DNA of 64,000 nt, taken from JAWLGZ01 sp041690635. Its GTDB lineage: Bacteria > Pseudomonadota > Gammaproteobacteria > Thiohalomonadales > Thiohalomonadaceae. Shown one piece after another: positions 24,818 to 33,051 of the stretch. Every line of letters begins with the position of its first letter. Positions within the stretch are counted from its first letter, which is position 1. Made by a program: the position numbers and the translations under genes. The notes beneath the pieces were generated by a model. It was given only the letters and a program-made list of their open reading frames with translations, had not been told where the DNA came from and did no database searches. The stretch is from positions 186,001-250,000 of the forward strand of contig JAWLGZ010000005.1 in NCBI GenBank assembly GCA_041690635.1, written 5' to 3'.

Positions 24818-26383
24818 TCAATGCCGGAAATGGCGCATGCCGGTGAAGACCATGGCGATATCGTGCTCGTCCGCGGCGGCAATCACCTCCTCGTCGCGCA
24901 TCGAGCCGCCCGGCTGGATCACCGCCCGGATCCCCGCCTCGGCGGCGGCGTCGATGCCGTCACGGAACGGGAAGAAGGCGTCGGAGGCCATCACCGAACC
25001 GGCCACCTCCAGCCCCTCGTCGGCCGCCTTGATGCCGGCGATTTTGGCGCTGTAGACACGACTCATCTGGCCGGCGCCGACACCGATGGTCATGCTCTCC
25101 TTCACGTAGACAATGGCATTGGACTTGACGAATTTGGCCACCCGCCAGGCGAACATCAGGTCCCGGAGTTCATCCTCCGTCGGTACCCGCTTGGTCACCA
25201 CCTTGAGCTCGGCCGGGTCCACCATGCCCCGATCCTGATCCTGGAGCAGCAGGCCGCCGCCCACCCGCTTGAAGTCGAGGGCGGCGAGCGGTTCGGCCGG
25301 CCAGTCGCCGCAGGCCAGCACGCGCACGTTCTTCTTGTCCTTGAGTACATCGCGGGCTTCATCGTCGATGGTCGGGGCGATGATCACCTCGACGAACTGA
25401 CGGTCGGCGATCGCCTTGGCGGTGGCCGCCTCCAGCGGGCCGTTGAAGGCGATGATGCCGCCGAAGGCGGAGGTGGGATCGGTGCGGAAGGCGCGGTCGT
25501 AGGCCTCCAGCTGGGTGGCGCCGATGGCCACGCCGCACGGATTGGCGTGCTTGACGATGACGCAGGCCGGTGCACCGGCAAACTGCTTGACGCACTCCAG
25601 CGCCGCATCGGTGTCGGCGATGTTGTTGTAGGAGAGCTCCTTGCCCTGCAGCTGCCGGGCGCTGGCCACGCAGCCGGTCTCCGGCGCCCGCTCCACGTAG
25701 AAGGCGGCCTGTTGGTGCGGGTTCTCCCCGTAGCGCATCACCTGCTTCTTGTGGAATTGCAGGTTGAAAGTGCGCGGGAACTCGGTGCGGCTGCCGTCGG
25801 CCTGGATGCGGCCCAGGTAGTTGGCGATGGCCCCGTCGTAGCCGGCGGTGTGCTCGAACGCCTTGATGGCCAGGTGGAAGCGTACTGCGTCCGCCACCCG
25901 CCCGTCGGACTTCACTTCGCCGAGCACCGCCTCGTAGTCATCCGGATCCACGACGACGGTCACCGAGTCGTGGTTCTTGGCGGCGGCACGCACCATGGTT
26001 GGGCCGCCGATGTCGATGTTCTCGATGGCGGTGGCGAGATCGCAGTTGGGCTTCGCCACGGTCTGTTCGAACGGATAGAGGTTCACCACCACGAGATCGA
26101 TGGGGCCGATGCCGTGTTCGCCCATGACCGCATCGTCGATACCGCGTCGCCCGAGAATGCCGCCGTGGACCTTGGGATGCAGGGTCTTCACCCGCCCGTC
26201 CATCATCTCGGGGAAGCCGGTGTAGTCCGAGACCTCCACCACCGGTACGCCCTGCTGGGCGAGCAGTTTGGCGGTGCCGCCGGTGGAGAGGATCTCGACA
26301 CCGATCTCGGCGAGACCGCGGGCGAATTCGGCGATGCCGGTCTTGTCGGAGACGCTGATGAGCGCTCGCTGGATCTTCTTCAT
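24818..26383 (-). CDS. purH: Bifunctional AICAR transformylase / IMP cyclohydrolase
   Basis: A 521-residue bifunctional enzyme for the last two steps of IMP synthesis. The N-terminal cyclohydrolase domain starts with RALISVSDKTGIAEFARGL and includes DGRVKTLHPKVHGGIL. The C-terminal transformylase domain includes IVKHANPCGVA and the SDAFFPFRDGID segment. Full length. It lies 37 bases after fis on the same strand, continuing the dusB-fis-purH order. Confidence 0.95.
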   Translation of the reverse strand: MKKIQRALISVSDKTGIAEFARGLAEIGVEILSTGGTAKLLAQQGVPVVEVSDYTGFPEMMDGRVKTLHPKVHGGILGRRGIDDAVMGEHGIGPIDLVVVNLYPFEQTVAKPNCDLATAIENIDIGGPTMVRAAAKNHDSVTVVVDPDDYEAVLGEVKSDGRVADAVRFHLAIKAFEHTAGYDGAIANYLGRIQADGSRTEFPRTFNLQFHKKQVMRYGENPHQQAAFYVERAPETGCVASARQLQGKELSYNNIADTDAALECVKQFAGAPACVIVKHANPCGVAIGATQLEAYDRAFRTDPTSAFGGIIAFNGPLEAATAKAIADRQFVEVIIAPTIDDEARDVLKDKKNVRVLACGDWPAEPLAALDFKRVGGGLLLQDQDRGMVDPAELKVVTKRVPTEDELRDLMFAWRVAKFVKSNAIVYVKESMTIGVGAGQMSRVYSAKIAGIKAADEGLEVAGSVMASDAFFPFRDGIDAAAEAGIRAVIQPGGSMRDEEVIAAADEHDIAMVFTGMRHFRH

Positions 26384-26420
26384 GATGTGCTCCGTGGTGC
26401 AGGTGGGCCCGCGCGGCCGG

Positions 26421-26669
26421 TCAGTCCAACTCGTACTGCTTCAGTTTCTTGCGCAGGGTGCCGCGGTTGATGCCGAGCGCCTGGGCAGCACGGGTCTGGT
26501 TGCCTTCGGCGTAGTTCAAAACCACTTCCAGCAGGGGCCGTTCGACCTCTGCCATGAAGAGTTCATAGAGGTTATTGGGTGCATGCCCGTCCAGGTCTGC
26601 CAGATAGCGCTCGAGCGCCTCCTTGACGGAACCGTTCAGTGGAAGCCCCCCCTTTTCTGACGTGCTCAT
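26421..26669 (-). CDS. fis: Fis family DNA-binding protein
   Basis: An 82-residue nucleoid and transcription factor of the Fis family. The C-terminal helix-turn-helix NQTRAAQALGINRGTLRKKLKQY (about residues 58-80) is near identical to the family pattern, and the middle is the dimerisation core. It is shorter than E. coli Fis by about 16 residues at the N-terminus, as in Pseudomonas-type Fis. The start overlaps the dusB stop by four bases (ATGA), the usual dusB-fis coupling. Confidence 0.93.
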   Translation of the reverse strand: MSTSEKGGLPLNGSVKEALERYLADLDGHAPNNLYELFMAEVERPLLEVVLNYAEGNQTRAAQALGINRGTLRKKLKQYELD

Positions 26670-27652
26670 GCCGCCATCTCCTCCCGGTCGACACAGCGGT
26701 CAAAAAACGCCCTGACCATCTGTAATTGTTGTTCCGCGTCTTGTGTGCGGTTTACTGTCTGACGAAACATGGCGCCGTCGCGCCGACCCTTGCTGTACCA
26801 GGCGATGTGCTTGCGCGCCACCCGGACCCCCGTCTCTTCGCCGTAGAAGGCGTAGAGGTTCTGCAAATGGCCGAGCAGCAGGTCGCGTATCTCCGCCACC
26901 GTCGGTGCCGGCAGCCGCTCGCCGGTAGCGAGGTAGTGACCGATCTCGCGGAAGATCCAGGGCCTGCCCTGGGCCGCGCGGCCGATCATGATGGCGTCGG
27001 CGCCGGTCTGTTCCAGCACGCTACGCGCCTTTTCCGGGCCGGTGATATCGCCGTTGGCGATGACCGGGATGCGGATCGCCGCCTTGATGGCCGCGATGGT
27101 GTCGTACTCCGCCTCACCCGAATAGCCGTCGGCCCGCGTGCGGCCGTGTACCGCCAGCGCCTGCACACCGGCCGATTCGGCGATGCGGGCGACCGCCACG
27201 CCGTTGCGGCTGGTGCTGTCCCAGCCGGTGCGGATCTTGAGGGTGACCGGCACCTCGACCGCCGCCACCACCGCATCCAGGATGCTTCCCACCAGCGTCT
27301 CGTCGCGCAACAGGGCGGAACCGGCCGCCACGTTGCACACCTTTTTCGCCGGGCAGCCCATGTTGATGTCGATGATCTGGGCGCCATTGTCCACGTTGTA
27401 GCGGGCCGCCTCGGCCATCATTGCCGGGTCCGCGCCCATGATCTGCACCGAGCGCGGCTCCCACTCGCCGCGGTGATCGGCGCGGCGCTTTGTCTTCTCG
27501 CTCCCCCACAGCAGGGAGTTGGACGACACCATCTCGGAGACGGCCAGGCCCGCCCCCAGCTCACGGCAGAGCTGCCGGAACGGGCGGTCGGTCACGCCGG
27601 CCATGGGTGCCAGGACCAGTTTGCTGGCGAGGGTGTGGGGTCCAATCTGCAT
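26666..27652 (-). CDS. dusB: tRNA-dihydrouridine synthase B
   Basis: A 328-residue FMN-dependent enzyme reducing uridine in the D-loop of tRNA. APMAGVTDRPFRQLCRELGA, DINMGCPAKKVCNVAAGSALL (with the catalytic Cys) and the VHGRTRADGYSG block are intact. The start is set at the Met beginning MQIGPHTLASK (27652). An in-frame upstream start at 27706 adds 18 unconserved residues. First gene of the dusB-fis pair. Confidence 0.92.
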   Translation of the reverse strand: MQIGPHTLASKLVLAPMAGVTDRPFRQLCRELGAGLAVSEMVSSNSLLWGSEKTKRRADHRGEWEPRSVQIMGADPAMMAEAARYNVDNGAQIIDINMGCPAKKVCNVAAGSALLRDETLVGSILDAVVAAVEVPVTLKIRTGWDSTSRNGVAVARIAESAGVQALAVHGRTRADGYSGEAEYDTIAAIKAAIRIPVIANGDITGPEKARSVLEQTGADAIMIGRAAQGRPWIFREIGHYLATGERLPAPTVAEIRDLLLGHLQNLYAFYGEETGVRVARKHIAWYSKGRRDGAMFRQTVNRTQDAEQQLQMVRAFFDRCVDREEMAA

Positions 27653-27769
27653 GGCAATCCGGGAGTCGCAGGACCGCGAATGATAGCGCAGGGCGCCATC
27701 CATCATAAAGAGCGGGAGGGGAGTCCCGGTCGGGGCGACAGCAAAAACTGGCCGTATACCCGGCCCAGA

Positions 27770-28765
27770 TCAATAAAAGGTGAACTCGAATCCTACGGCA
27801 CGCGCGTCCGGATCGGCCACCTCGAGGTGCAGTTCGGCCTGCTCAAGGGCGTTGAATACCGTACCGTCGGTACCCTCCGCCAGATACTCCTCGGGCCGGA
27901 AGCGACGGCTGGCAATGGCGTTGCCCGACAGGTCGTGGAGGACTACCTCCACCTCCGGATAGGGTTGAGGGAAGGCGGCGGAATTGAGCAGCGTGCCGGT
28001 GATGATCAGCGCCTCCTTGTAGTGGGAGTGGCTGCGGATATCCCGCCGCGCCAGGCGGATCGCGTCCGGTGCCCGGCGCAGGGGGAGTGAGCAGTGACCG
28101 ACCTCGCACATCCGCTCCAGCCAGGGCCTCAACTCCGGATAGACGGCCAGCCGGTCCCGCTGGAACCAGGCGAATTGTCCGACGAGGATACCCACCAGCA
28201 GCAGGCTGCCGAGGCTCCAGGCAACGAGCGCGGTTGCACCGCCCGACGGCGGCAACGGCTTGAGCGCAAGAGGCAGTTCGTCGGCAGGGAGTGCCGGCCT
28301 GGCGGCCTCCCGGCCCGGGTGAGCTCCTGCGGCGACGCCTTGCGCACGGTGCAGTTCCCGCGGCTCCACTGCAATCGACGCTTCTGCCGATTGGTCTCGA
28401 TGGACACCCCTTGCCCGCTCCTCGGCAGCCACCTGGGCAAAGGGACTCGGACGCTCCGTCCCGGCATCCATCGGGGCAGGGGCTGGCGAGGGTTCTGTTC
28501 TTGCCGGTGGGCGTTCCGGGGGCGGAAGCGGGTCTTCCTCCGCGCCCCCCGGCGGTTTCAGCAGCGCCTCGATGTTGACCTCGCTGAAGCCGCCTTCCGG
28601 GGCGCTCCCCGGTATTGCGCTCTCCAGGGGGAGGTGAACCACCAGATTCTCATTGGCATTGAACACCTCCTTGCAGTTGCCGCAGCGAACACGGCCCTCC
28701 GCCGCGCGAAGCTGGTCGGCGGTGACGCGGAACACGGTGCGGCAATCGGGGCATTGGGTGTGCAT
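27770..28765 (-). CDS. Zinc-ribbon, DUF3426 membrane protein
   Basis: A 331-residue protein. The N-terminal MJ0042-type zinc ribbon CPDCRTVFRVT...VRCGNCKEVFN (Cys pairs at about residues 5, 8, 28 and 31) is followed by a Pro/Glu/Ala-rich linker (to about residue 170), one membrane helix (LVAWSLGSLLLVGILVGQFAWF) and a periplasmic DUF3426 domain (about 210-331). This architecture is regularly found between prmA and dusB in gammaproteobacteria. Its function is unknown. The start is placed at MHTQCPDCR. Confidence 0.82.
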   Translation of the reverse strand: MHTQCPDCRTVFRVTADQLRAAEGRVRCGNCKEVFNANENLVVHLPLESAIPGSAPEGGFSEVNIEALLKPPGGAEEDPLPPPERPPARTEPSPAPAPMDAGTERPSPFAQVAAEERARGVHRDQSAEASIAVEPRELHRAQGVAAGAHPGREAARPALPADELPLALKPLPPSGGATALVAWSLGSLLLVGILVGQFAWFQRDRLAVYPELRPWLERMCEVGHCSLPLRRAPDAIRLARRDIRSHSHYKEALIITGTLLNSAAFPQPYPEVEVVLHDLSGNAIASRRFRPEEYLAEGTDGTVFNALEQAELHLEVADPDARAVGFEFTFY

Positions 28766-28802
28766 GCGGGCGCCCGACACGTTAGCCCATTTCGCTGCCT
28801 TC

Positions 28803-29699
28803 TTAAAGAGTTACAGGGTCCGGTTTGCGAATTCCCGACACTCTCACCCAGCCGTCCTGTACCACGGGCGCAGCCAGATCGAAGGCGGGCGCGTAGGCGT
28901 TGGCCACCGCGTCCGCCTGTTCCGGCAGGATGCCGGAGAGCGCGACAACGCCGCCGGGACAGACCAGGCCGGAGAGTTTGGGTGCCAGGGCGATCAACGG
29001 GTTGGCCAGGATATTGGCCACCAGCAGGTCGGCGCAGCCGTTGAAAACCGCCTCCGGGAGCGTCGCCTCGATCCGATCGCCGACACCGTTCCGCGTGGCG
29101 TTGTCCCGGGTGGCGGCAACCGCCTGCGGGTCGGTGTCGACCGCCCAGACCTGCGCGGCCCCGAGGCGCGCTGCAGCGACCGCCAGAATCCCCGAGCCGC
29201 AGCCGTAATCGATCACCCGCATCCCCGGAGTGACGTGGCCGTCGAGCCACTCGAGGCAGAGGCGGGTGGTCGGGTGGGTGCCGGTGCCGAAGGCGATGCC
29301 GGGGTCGAGCAGCACGTTCACCGCCTCCGGTTCGGGCGGTTCGTGCCAACTGGGGACGATCCAGAGCCTGCGGCCGAAGCGGGTCGGCCGGAACCGGTCC
29401 ATCCACGCTCGCGACCAATCCTGCTCGGCGAGCGGCTCGATGCGGCGCGGTGGCAGCGGCTGCGGCGCGAACGCCGCCTCCAGCTCCCTCAACAGGCGAT
29501 CAATGTCGATATCGTCCGAAAACAGGGCGACCACCCGTGTTGCTCCCCACAGGGGGGTGGTGTCCGGCGGGGGCTCATAGAGCGGTTCGTCACCAGCATC
29601 CTGAAGCGTGACGGAGGCGGCGCCCTGGTTCTCCAGCAGCTCGGAAAGCCGCTCTGCGCCATCGGGATCGGTCTCCAGAAGGAGTTGCAGCCAGCCCAT
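28803..29699 (-). CDS. prmA: Ribosomal protein L11 methyltransferase
   Basis: A 298-residue SAM-dependent enzyme that trimethylates ribosomal protein L11. The N-terminal substrate domain starts MGWLQLLLETDPDGAERL. The methyltransferase motif DYGCGSGILAVAAARLGA (about residues 167-184) and the LVANILANPLIAL motif are intact. The Met at 29699 fits family starts. An earlier ATG at 29720 is possible. It heads the prmA-DUF3426-dusB-fis-purH-purD run. Confidence 0.93.
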   Translation of the reverse strand: MGWLQLLLETDPDGAERLSELLENQGAASVTLQDAGDEPLYEPPPDTTPLWGATRVVALFSDDIDIDRLLRELEAAFAPQPLPPRRIEPLAEQDWSRAWMDRFRPTRFGRRLWIVPSWHEPPEPEAVNVLLDPGIAFGTGTHPTTRLCLEWLDGHVTPGMRVIDYGCGSGILAVAAARLGAAQVWAVDTDPQAVAATRDNATRNGVGDRIEATLPEAVFNGCADLLVANILANPLIALAPKLSGLVCPGGVVALSGILPEQADAVANAYAPAFDLAAPVVQDGWVRVSGIRKPDPVTL

Positions 29700-30042
29700 T
29701 TGAATATTCCAATGTTCCATGTGGTTAATGTTGCCGTTACTATACGGCATCCGGGGTTTTTGGCCTGAAATTGAGCCAGGTCAAAAAAATCTTAAGGCAA
29801 GGTGGTTCGCCGCCGACAAGGTAATAGGCACTATCCGAAATCGCATACAGGTAGTGCCCAAAAAGGGTGCATGCCCCCCTCGCGAGCGGCGGATGCTTTG
29901 CGAATCCTCCACTGTGCAGGCGCCTGGAAAAGTGGGGCGAACCGAAAGATTCTGCGCTGTGGGTGGCATGGAGAGAGTCGCTGGACCGCGACTTGCATAG
30001 TTTTTCCTGATGCCTGATTCGGCCCTTGGGTGGGGTAAAAAC
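29700..30042. other. 343-base intergenic region at the left boundary of the accessory block
   Basis: No gene is visible between the divergent prmA and chemoreceptor genes. The region has a small hairpin AGTCGC/GCGACT (29976-29993) 50 bases before the chemoreceptor start and a GGTGG-TTCG-CCGCC hairpin near 29800. It must hold promoters for both directions. I could not identify a riboswitch or a clear sigma site. Confidence 0.4.
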
Positions 30043-31782
30043 ATGATCAATACGCAGTCCATCGGTGTTCGTGTCTCCGGCTCCATCGCTGCCCTGGTGA
30101 TCCTGATGGCGGCGGTCTTCTTCCTCCTTTACGCGAGCCACAGTCGCGACCAGGTCATCAAGGGGGAGGTCCACGCCGCTCGTAACCTCATACTGATGGC
30201 CGAGTCGGTGCGCGAGGGGATGGCCGAAAAGTGGGAACTGGGGCTGTTCTCCCCCCGGATGCTGCTCGACCAGCCCTACGTCACCGAGCGGGAGCGCAAG
30301 GAGAAGATCCTGGCCGCCGTGCCGGTGGTCAGCGCCTGGGAGGCCGCCAAGGCGAAGGCGGATGAGGGCGGATTCGAGTTCCGCACCCCGCGCGAGGGTG
30401 CACGCAATCCGGACAACGAGCCGGACCGGGTCGAGGCCCAGGCCTTGCAGCACTTCCGCGCCAATCCCAGGGCGGACGAATACTTCATCGTCGACGAGCA
30501 GACCAACGCCGTGCGCTATTTCCGCCCGGTGCGCCTCGACAAGACCTGTCTGAACTGCCACGGGGACCCGGCCACCTCCCAGCAGGTGTGGGGCCGGAGC
30601 GATGGCAAGGACATCACCGGTTTCCAGATGGATAACAAGAAGGTGGGCGATCTCCACGGCGCCTTCGAAGTGATTCGCCCGCTCAATGATGCGGACGCGG
30701 TGCTGCAGAAGACCCTGTTCACCTCCAGTCTGTTGGTCGCCGGCATGCTGGCACTGGTGGTCTTCATCATGTGGTGGATGACCGGCCGCATGGTGAGCCG
30801 TCCCATCGACTCGGCCGTGGCGAAACTCGTTCGTGCGCAGGAGAACGGTGATCTGACCTTCCGCCTCGACGAGAGCGGCAGCAGCGAACTGAGTCGGCTG
30901 GCGCTCGGTTTCAACGCCTTCATCGCCAAAATCCAGACGCTGGTCGCCGATGTCTCCCTCTCCGCCGAACAGGTGGCCGCCTCGGCCCAGGAACTGGCGG
31001 CGGTGACTGAACAGACCAGCGAGGGGGTGCGTCAGCAGCAGTCGGAAACCGACCAGGTGGCGACTGCCATGAACGAGATGGCGGCGACGGTCGATGAGGT
31101 CTCGCGCAACGCCACCTCCGCCGCCGACGCAGCCCACCACGCGGACGAGTCCTCCGATAAGGGCAAGCGGGTGGTGAGACAGGCGATCGATGCCATCGAC
31201 GCACTGGCCGGCGAGGTGGAGAAGACCGCCGGCGTCATCCAGAAGCTGGAGGGGGACAGCGAGAACATCGGTGCCGTCGTCGACGTGATCAAGGGGATCG
31301 CCGAGCAGACCAACTTGCTGGCGCTCAACGCCGCCATCGAGGCGGCCCGCGCCGGCGAGCAGGGCCGCGGCTTCGCGGTGGTGGCCGACGAGGTACGCAC
31401 CCTGGCCTCCCGCACCCAGCAGTCGACCCAGGAGATCCAGACCATGATCGAGCAGCTCCAGGCCGGTGCGAGTCAGGCAGTGCAGGTGATGGAGCAGGGC
31501 CGCAAGCAGGCCCAGGACAGCGTGGGTCGGGCGGCAGAGGCCGGTTCCGCGCTCGACGAGATCACCCGGGCGGTGAGTACCATCACCGACATGAACCACC
31601 AGATCGCCAGCGCCGCCGAGGAGCAAGCGGCGGTCGCCGAGGAGATCAACCGCAATATCACCAACATCAGTCGGGTGGCGGACCAGACCTCCGACGGTGC
31701 CCAGCAGACCGCCCGTTCCAGCGAGGAGCTGGCACGGCTGGCGGCCAGCCTGCGCGCGCAACTGGATCAGTTCAAGGTCTAA
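30043..31782 (+). CDS. Methyl-accepting chemotaxis protein with DUF3365 heme sensor
   Basis: A 579-residue chemoreceptor. An N-terminal helix (SIAALVILMAAVFFLLYA) is followed by a periplasmic DUF3365 sensor with CLNCH (residues 169-173), a c-heme attachment motif. A second helix (SSLLVAGMLALVVFIMWWM, about 228-246), a HAMP domain and a long cytoplasmic coiled coil follow. The highly conserved tip IAEQTNLLALNAAIEAARAGEQGRGFAVVADEVR is intact. Heme suggests sensing of oxygen, NO or redox state. It ends without a CheR-docking pentapeptide. ATG 30043 has GGGG upstream. Confidence 0.88.
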   Translation: MINTQSIGVRVSGSIAALVILMAAVFFLLYASHSRDQVIKGEVHAARNLILMAESVREGMAEKWELGLFSPRMLLDQPYVTERERKEKILAAVPVVSAWEAAKAKADEGGFEFRTPREGARNPDNEPDRVEAQALQHFRANPRADEYFIVDEQTNAVRYFRPVRLDKTCLNCHGDPATSQQVWGRSDGKDITGFQMDNKKVGDLHGAFEVIRPLNDADAVLQKTLFTSSLLVAGMLALVVFIMWWMTGRMVSRPIDSAVAKLVRAQENGDLTFRLDESGSSELSRLALGFNAFIAKIQTLVADVSLSAEQVAASAQELAAVTEQTSEGVRQQQSETDQVATAMNEMAATVDEVSRNATSAADAAHHADESSDKGKRVVRQAIDAIDALAGEVEKTAGVIQKLEGDSENIGAVVDVIKGIAEQTNLLALNAAIEAARAGEQGRGFAVVADEVRTLASRTQQSTQEIQTMIEQLQAGASQAVQVMEQGRKQAQDSVGRAAEAGSALDEITRAVSTITDMNHQIASAAEEQAAVAEEINRNITNISRVADQTSDGAQQTARSSEELARLAASLRAQLDQFKV

Positions 31783-31822
31783 ACCGCAGACGGCGGTGGC
31801 AGTCACCTGACCGAGGCCCCTC

Positions 31823-31927
31823 TGTAGGAGCCCACCCTGGGCGAATCGGCTCCGCCGCTGTTCGCCCGGAGGGCCGGGCTCCTACACCATTGTTGGGCTT
31901 GCTGTAGGAGCCCGCCCCGCGGGCGAA
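31823..31927. repeat. REP cluster, three copies
   Basis: Three copies of a short palindromic element lie in alternating orientation: GTAGGAGCCCACCCTGGGCG (from 31824), its inverse ending GGGCTCCTACA (31861-31886) and GTAGGAGCCCGCCCCGCGGG (from 31904). Each folds into a small hairpin around GGGCG. A different repeat type (TGTAGCCTGGGTTGCGCGAA with a following CCCGGG) continues to about 31968. Related pairs occur at 36891, 49800 and 54033. The cluster separates the chemoreceptor from the MNT-HEPN gene. Confidence 0.75.
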
Positions 31928-32074
31928 GCCACCCAATGTAGCCTGGGTTGCGCGAAGCAATACCCGGGAACCCGCGCCGCAGGCGCACAACCGCGAAGCG
32001 CCCGCCGTTGTTGGAAGACCCCCCACCCAAGCCTTACCATTGCCCCCAGCACAAACGACAACAGCAAGCCCCGC

Positions 32075-32938
32075 GTGAAACCCACCCTCGACCACCTGCC
32101 CGAACACAAGCGCGACGAACTGCGCGCCATCGCCGACCACCTGAGCGGCCAAAAGGGTGTGGAAATGGTGATCCTGTTCGGCAGCTACGCCCGCGGCGAC
32201 TGGGTCGAGGAGCGGGCCGACGACGGCGTCCACTACAAATACCAGAGCGACTACGACCTCCTCGTGGTGACCGAGAGCGCCGCCTTGGCCGACCGCTCCG
32301 GCCACTGGCTCAAGATGGAAAGGGAGGCACGGCGGCTGGCCCGCACCCCGGTCACCCTCATCGCCCACGACATCGACTTCGTCAACCGCCGCCTGCGCAA
32401 GGGCCAATACTTCTTCTCCGATATCAAGAAGGAGGGCGTCCTCCTGTTCGACGCCGGCCGCTTCCAACTGGCCGAGCCGAAGGAGCTGACTCCCGCCGAA
32501 CGGAAGAAACTGGCGGAGGAGGATTTCGCGTATTGGATGCAGGGTGCGGAAGGATTCTTCGAGCAATACGAATTTGCGCTCGAAAAAGGTCGGTTGAATA
32601 TTGCTGCTTTCCAATTGCACCAGACGACGGAACGCCTCTATTCAGCAATCCTCCTCGTCTTCAGCCGCTACAAACCCAGCACCCACGACCTCGAAACTCT
32701 CGCCAAACAGGCCGCCGCCCTAGAGCCGAAATTCCTCGAAGCCTTCCCCCTCGGCACCCCCGACGAGCGCCGCCGCTTCGAACTCCTGCGCAAGGCCTAC
32801 GTCGACGCCCGCTACAAACCCAGCTACCAGATCACCCGCGAAGAGCTCGACTGGCTCGCCGCCCGCGTCCAGCACCTGCGCCAACTGGCCGACCAACTCT
32901 GCCGCGAGCGCATCGCCTCGTTCGTCCCTAACGACTGA
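32075..32938 (+). CDS. MNT-HEPN fusion (nucleotidyltransferase and HEPN RNase-like domains)
   Basis: A 287-residue single-chain fusion. The N-terminal minimal nucleotidyltransferase has VILFGSYARGDW (G36-S37) and SDYDLLVVT (D59 and D61), the metal-binding pattern. The C-terminal half (about residues 150-280) is an all-helical HEPN domain. RYKPSTH (R198 to H204) matches the R-x4-6-H RNase motif, and YWMQGAEGFFEQYEFALEKG is a typical HEPN first helix. In separate-gene MNT-HEPN systems the HEPN is an RNase toxin and the MNT an AMPylating antitoxin. Here both are one polypeptide. A truncated duplicate lies at 34670-35090. Confidence 0.8.
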   Translation: MKPTLDHLPEHKRDELRAIADHLSGQKGVEMVILFGSYARGDWVEERADDGVHYKYQSDYDLLVVTESAALADRSGHWLKMEREARRLARTPVTLIAHDIDFVNRRLRKGQYFFSDIKKEGVLLFDAGRFQLAEPKELTPAERKKLAEEDFAYWMQGAEGFFEQYEFALEKGRLNIAAFQLHQTTERLYSAILLVFSRYKPSTHDLETLAKQAAALEPKFLEAFPLGTPDERRRFELLRKAYVDARYKPSYQITREELDWLAARVQHLRQLADQLCRERIASFVPND

Positions 32939-32983
32939 TGAACTGACCGGCCAACCCATTCAGGTGAGTCGGGTGACCGGAAG

Positions 32984-33025
32984 GGGTTTACATGGATATC
33001 AACTAATATCACCATATGTAAACCC
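32984..33025. promoter_or_regulatory. Operator-like inverted repeat before the XRE-ImmA gene
   Basis: GGGTTTACAT (32984-32993) and ATGTAAACCC (33016-33025) are exact inverted repeats, with a further imperfect GATAT/ATATC pair between them. The sequence is AT-rich compared with the surroundings and ends 26 bases before the XRE gene start, which fits autoregulation by that protein's N-terminal helix-turn-helix. Confidence 0.65.
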
Positions 33026-33051
33026 GTCAGGGAGTCAGCAGGAGGGAGACG

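Noticed and set aside
24821..26470. A 549-codon plus-strand frame opposite purH
   Set aside because: Antisense shadow of purH with no ribosome site or domain.
29751..30042. A possible riboswitch in the chemoreceptor leader
   Set aside because: I looked for cyclic-di-GMP and other consensus cores and found only small unrelated hairpins.
29740..31806. A 688-codon open frame on the minus strand opposite the chemoreceptor
   Set aside because: Antisense shadow of a conserved MCP gene. The translated sequence lacks any motif.
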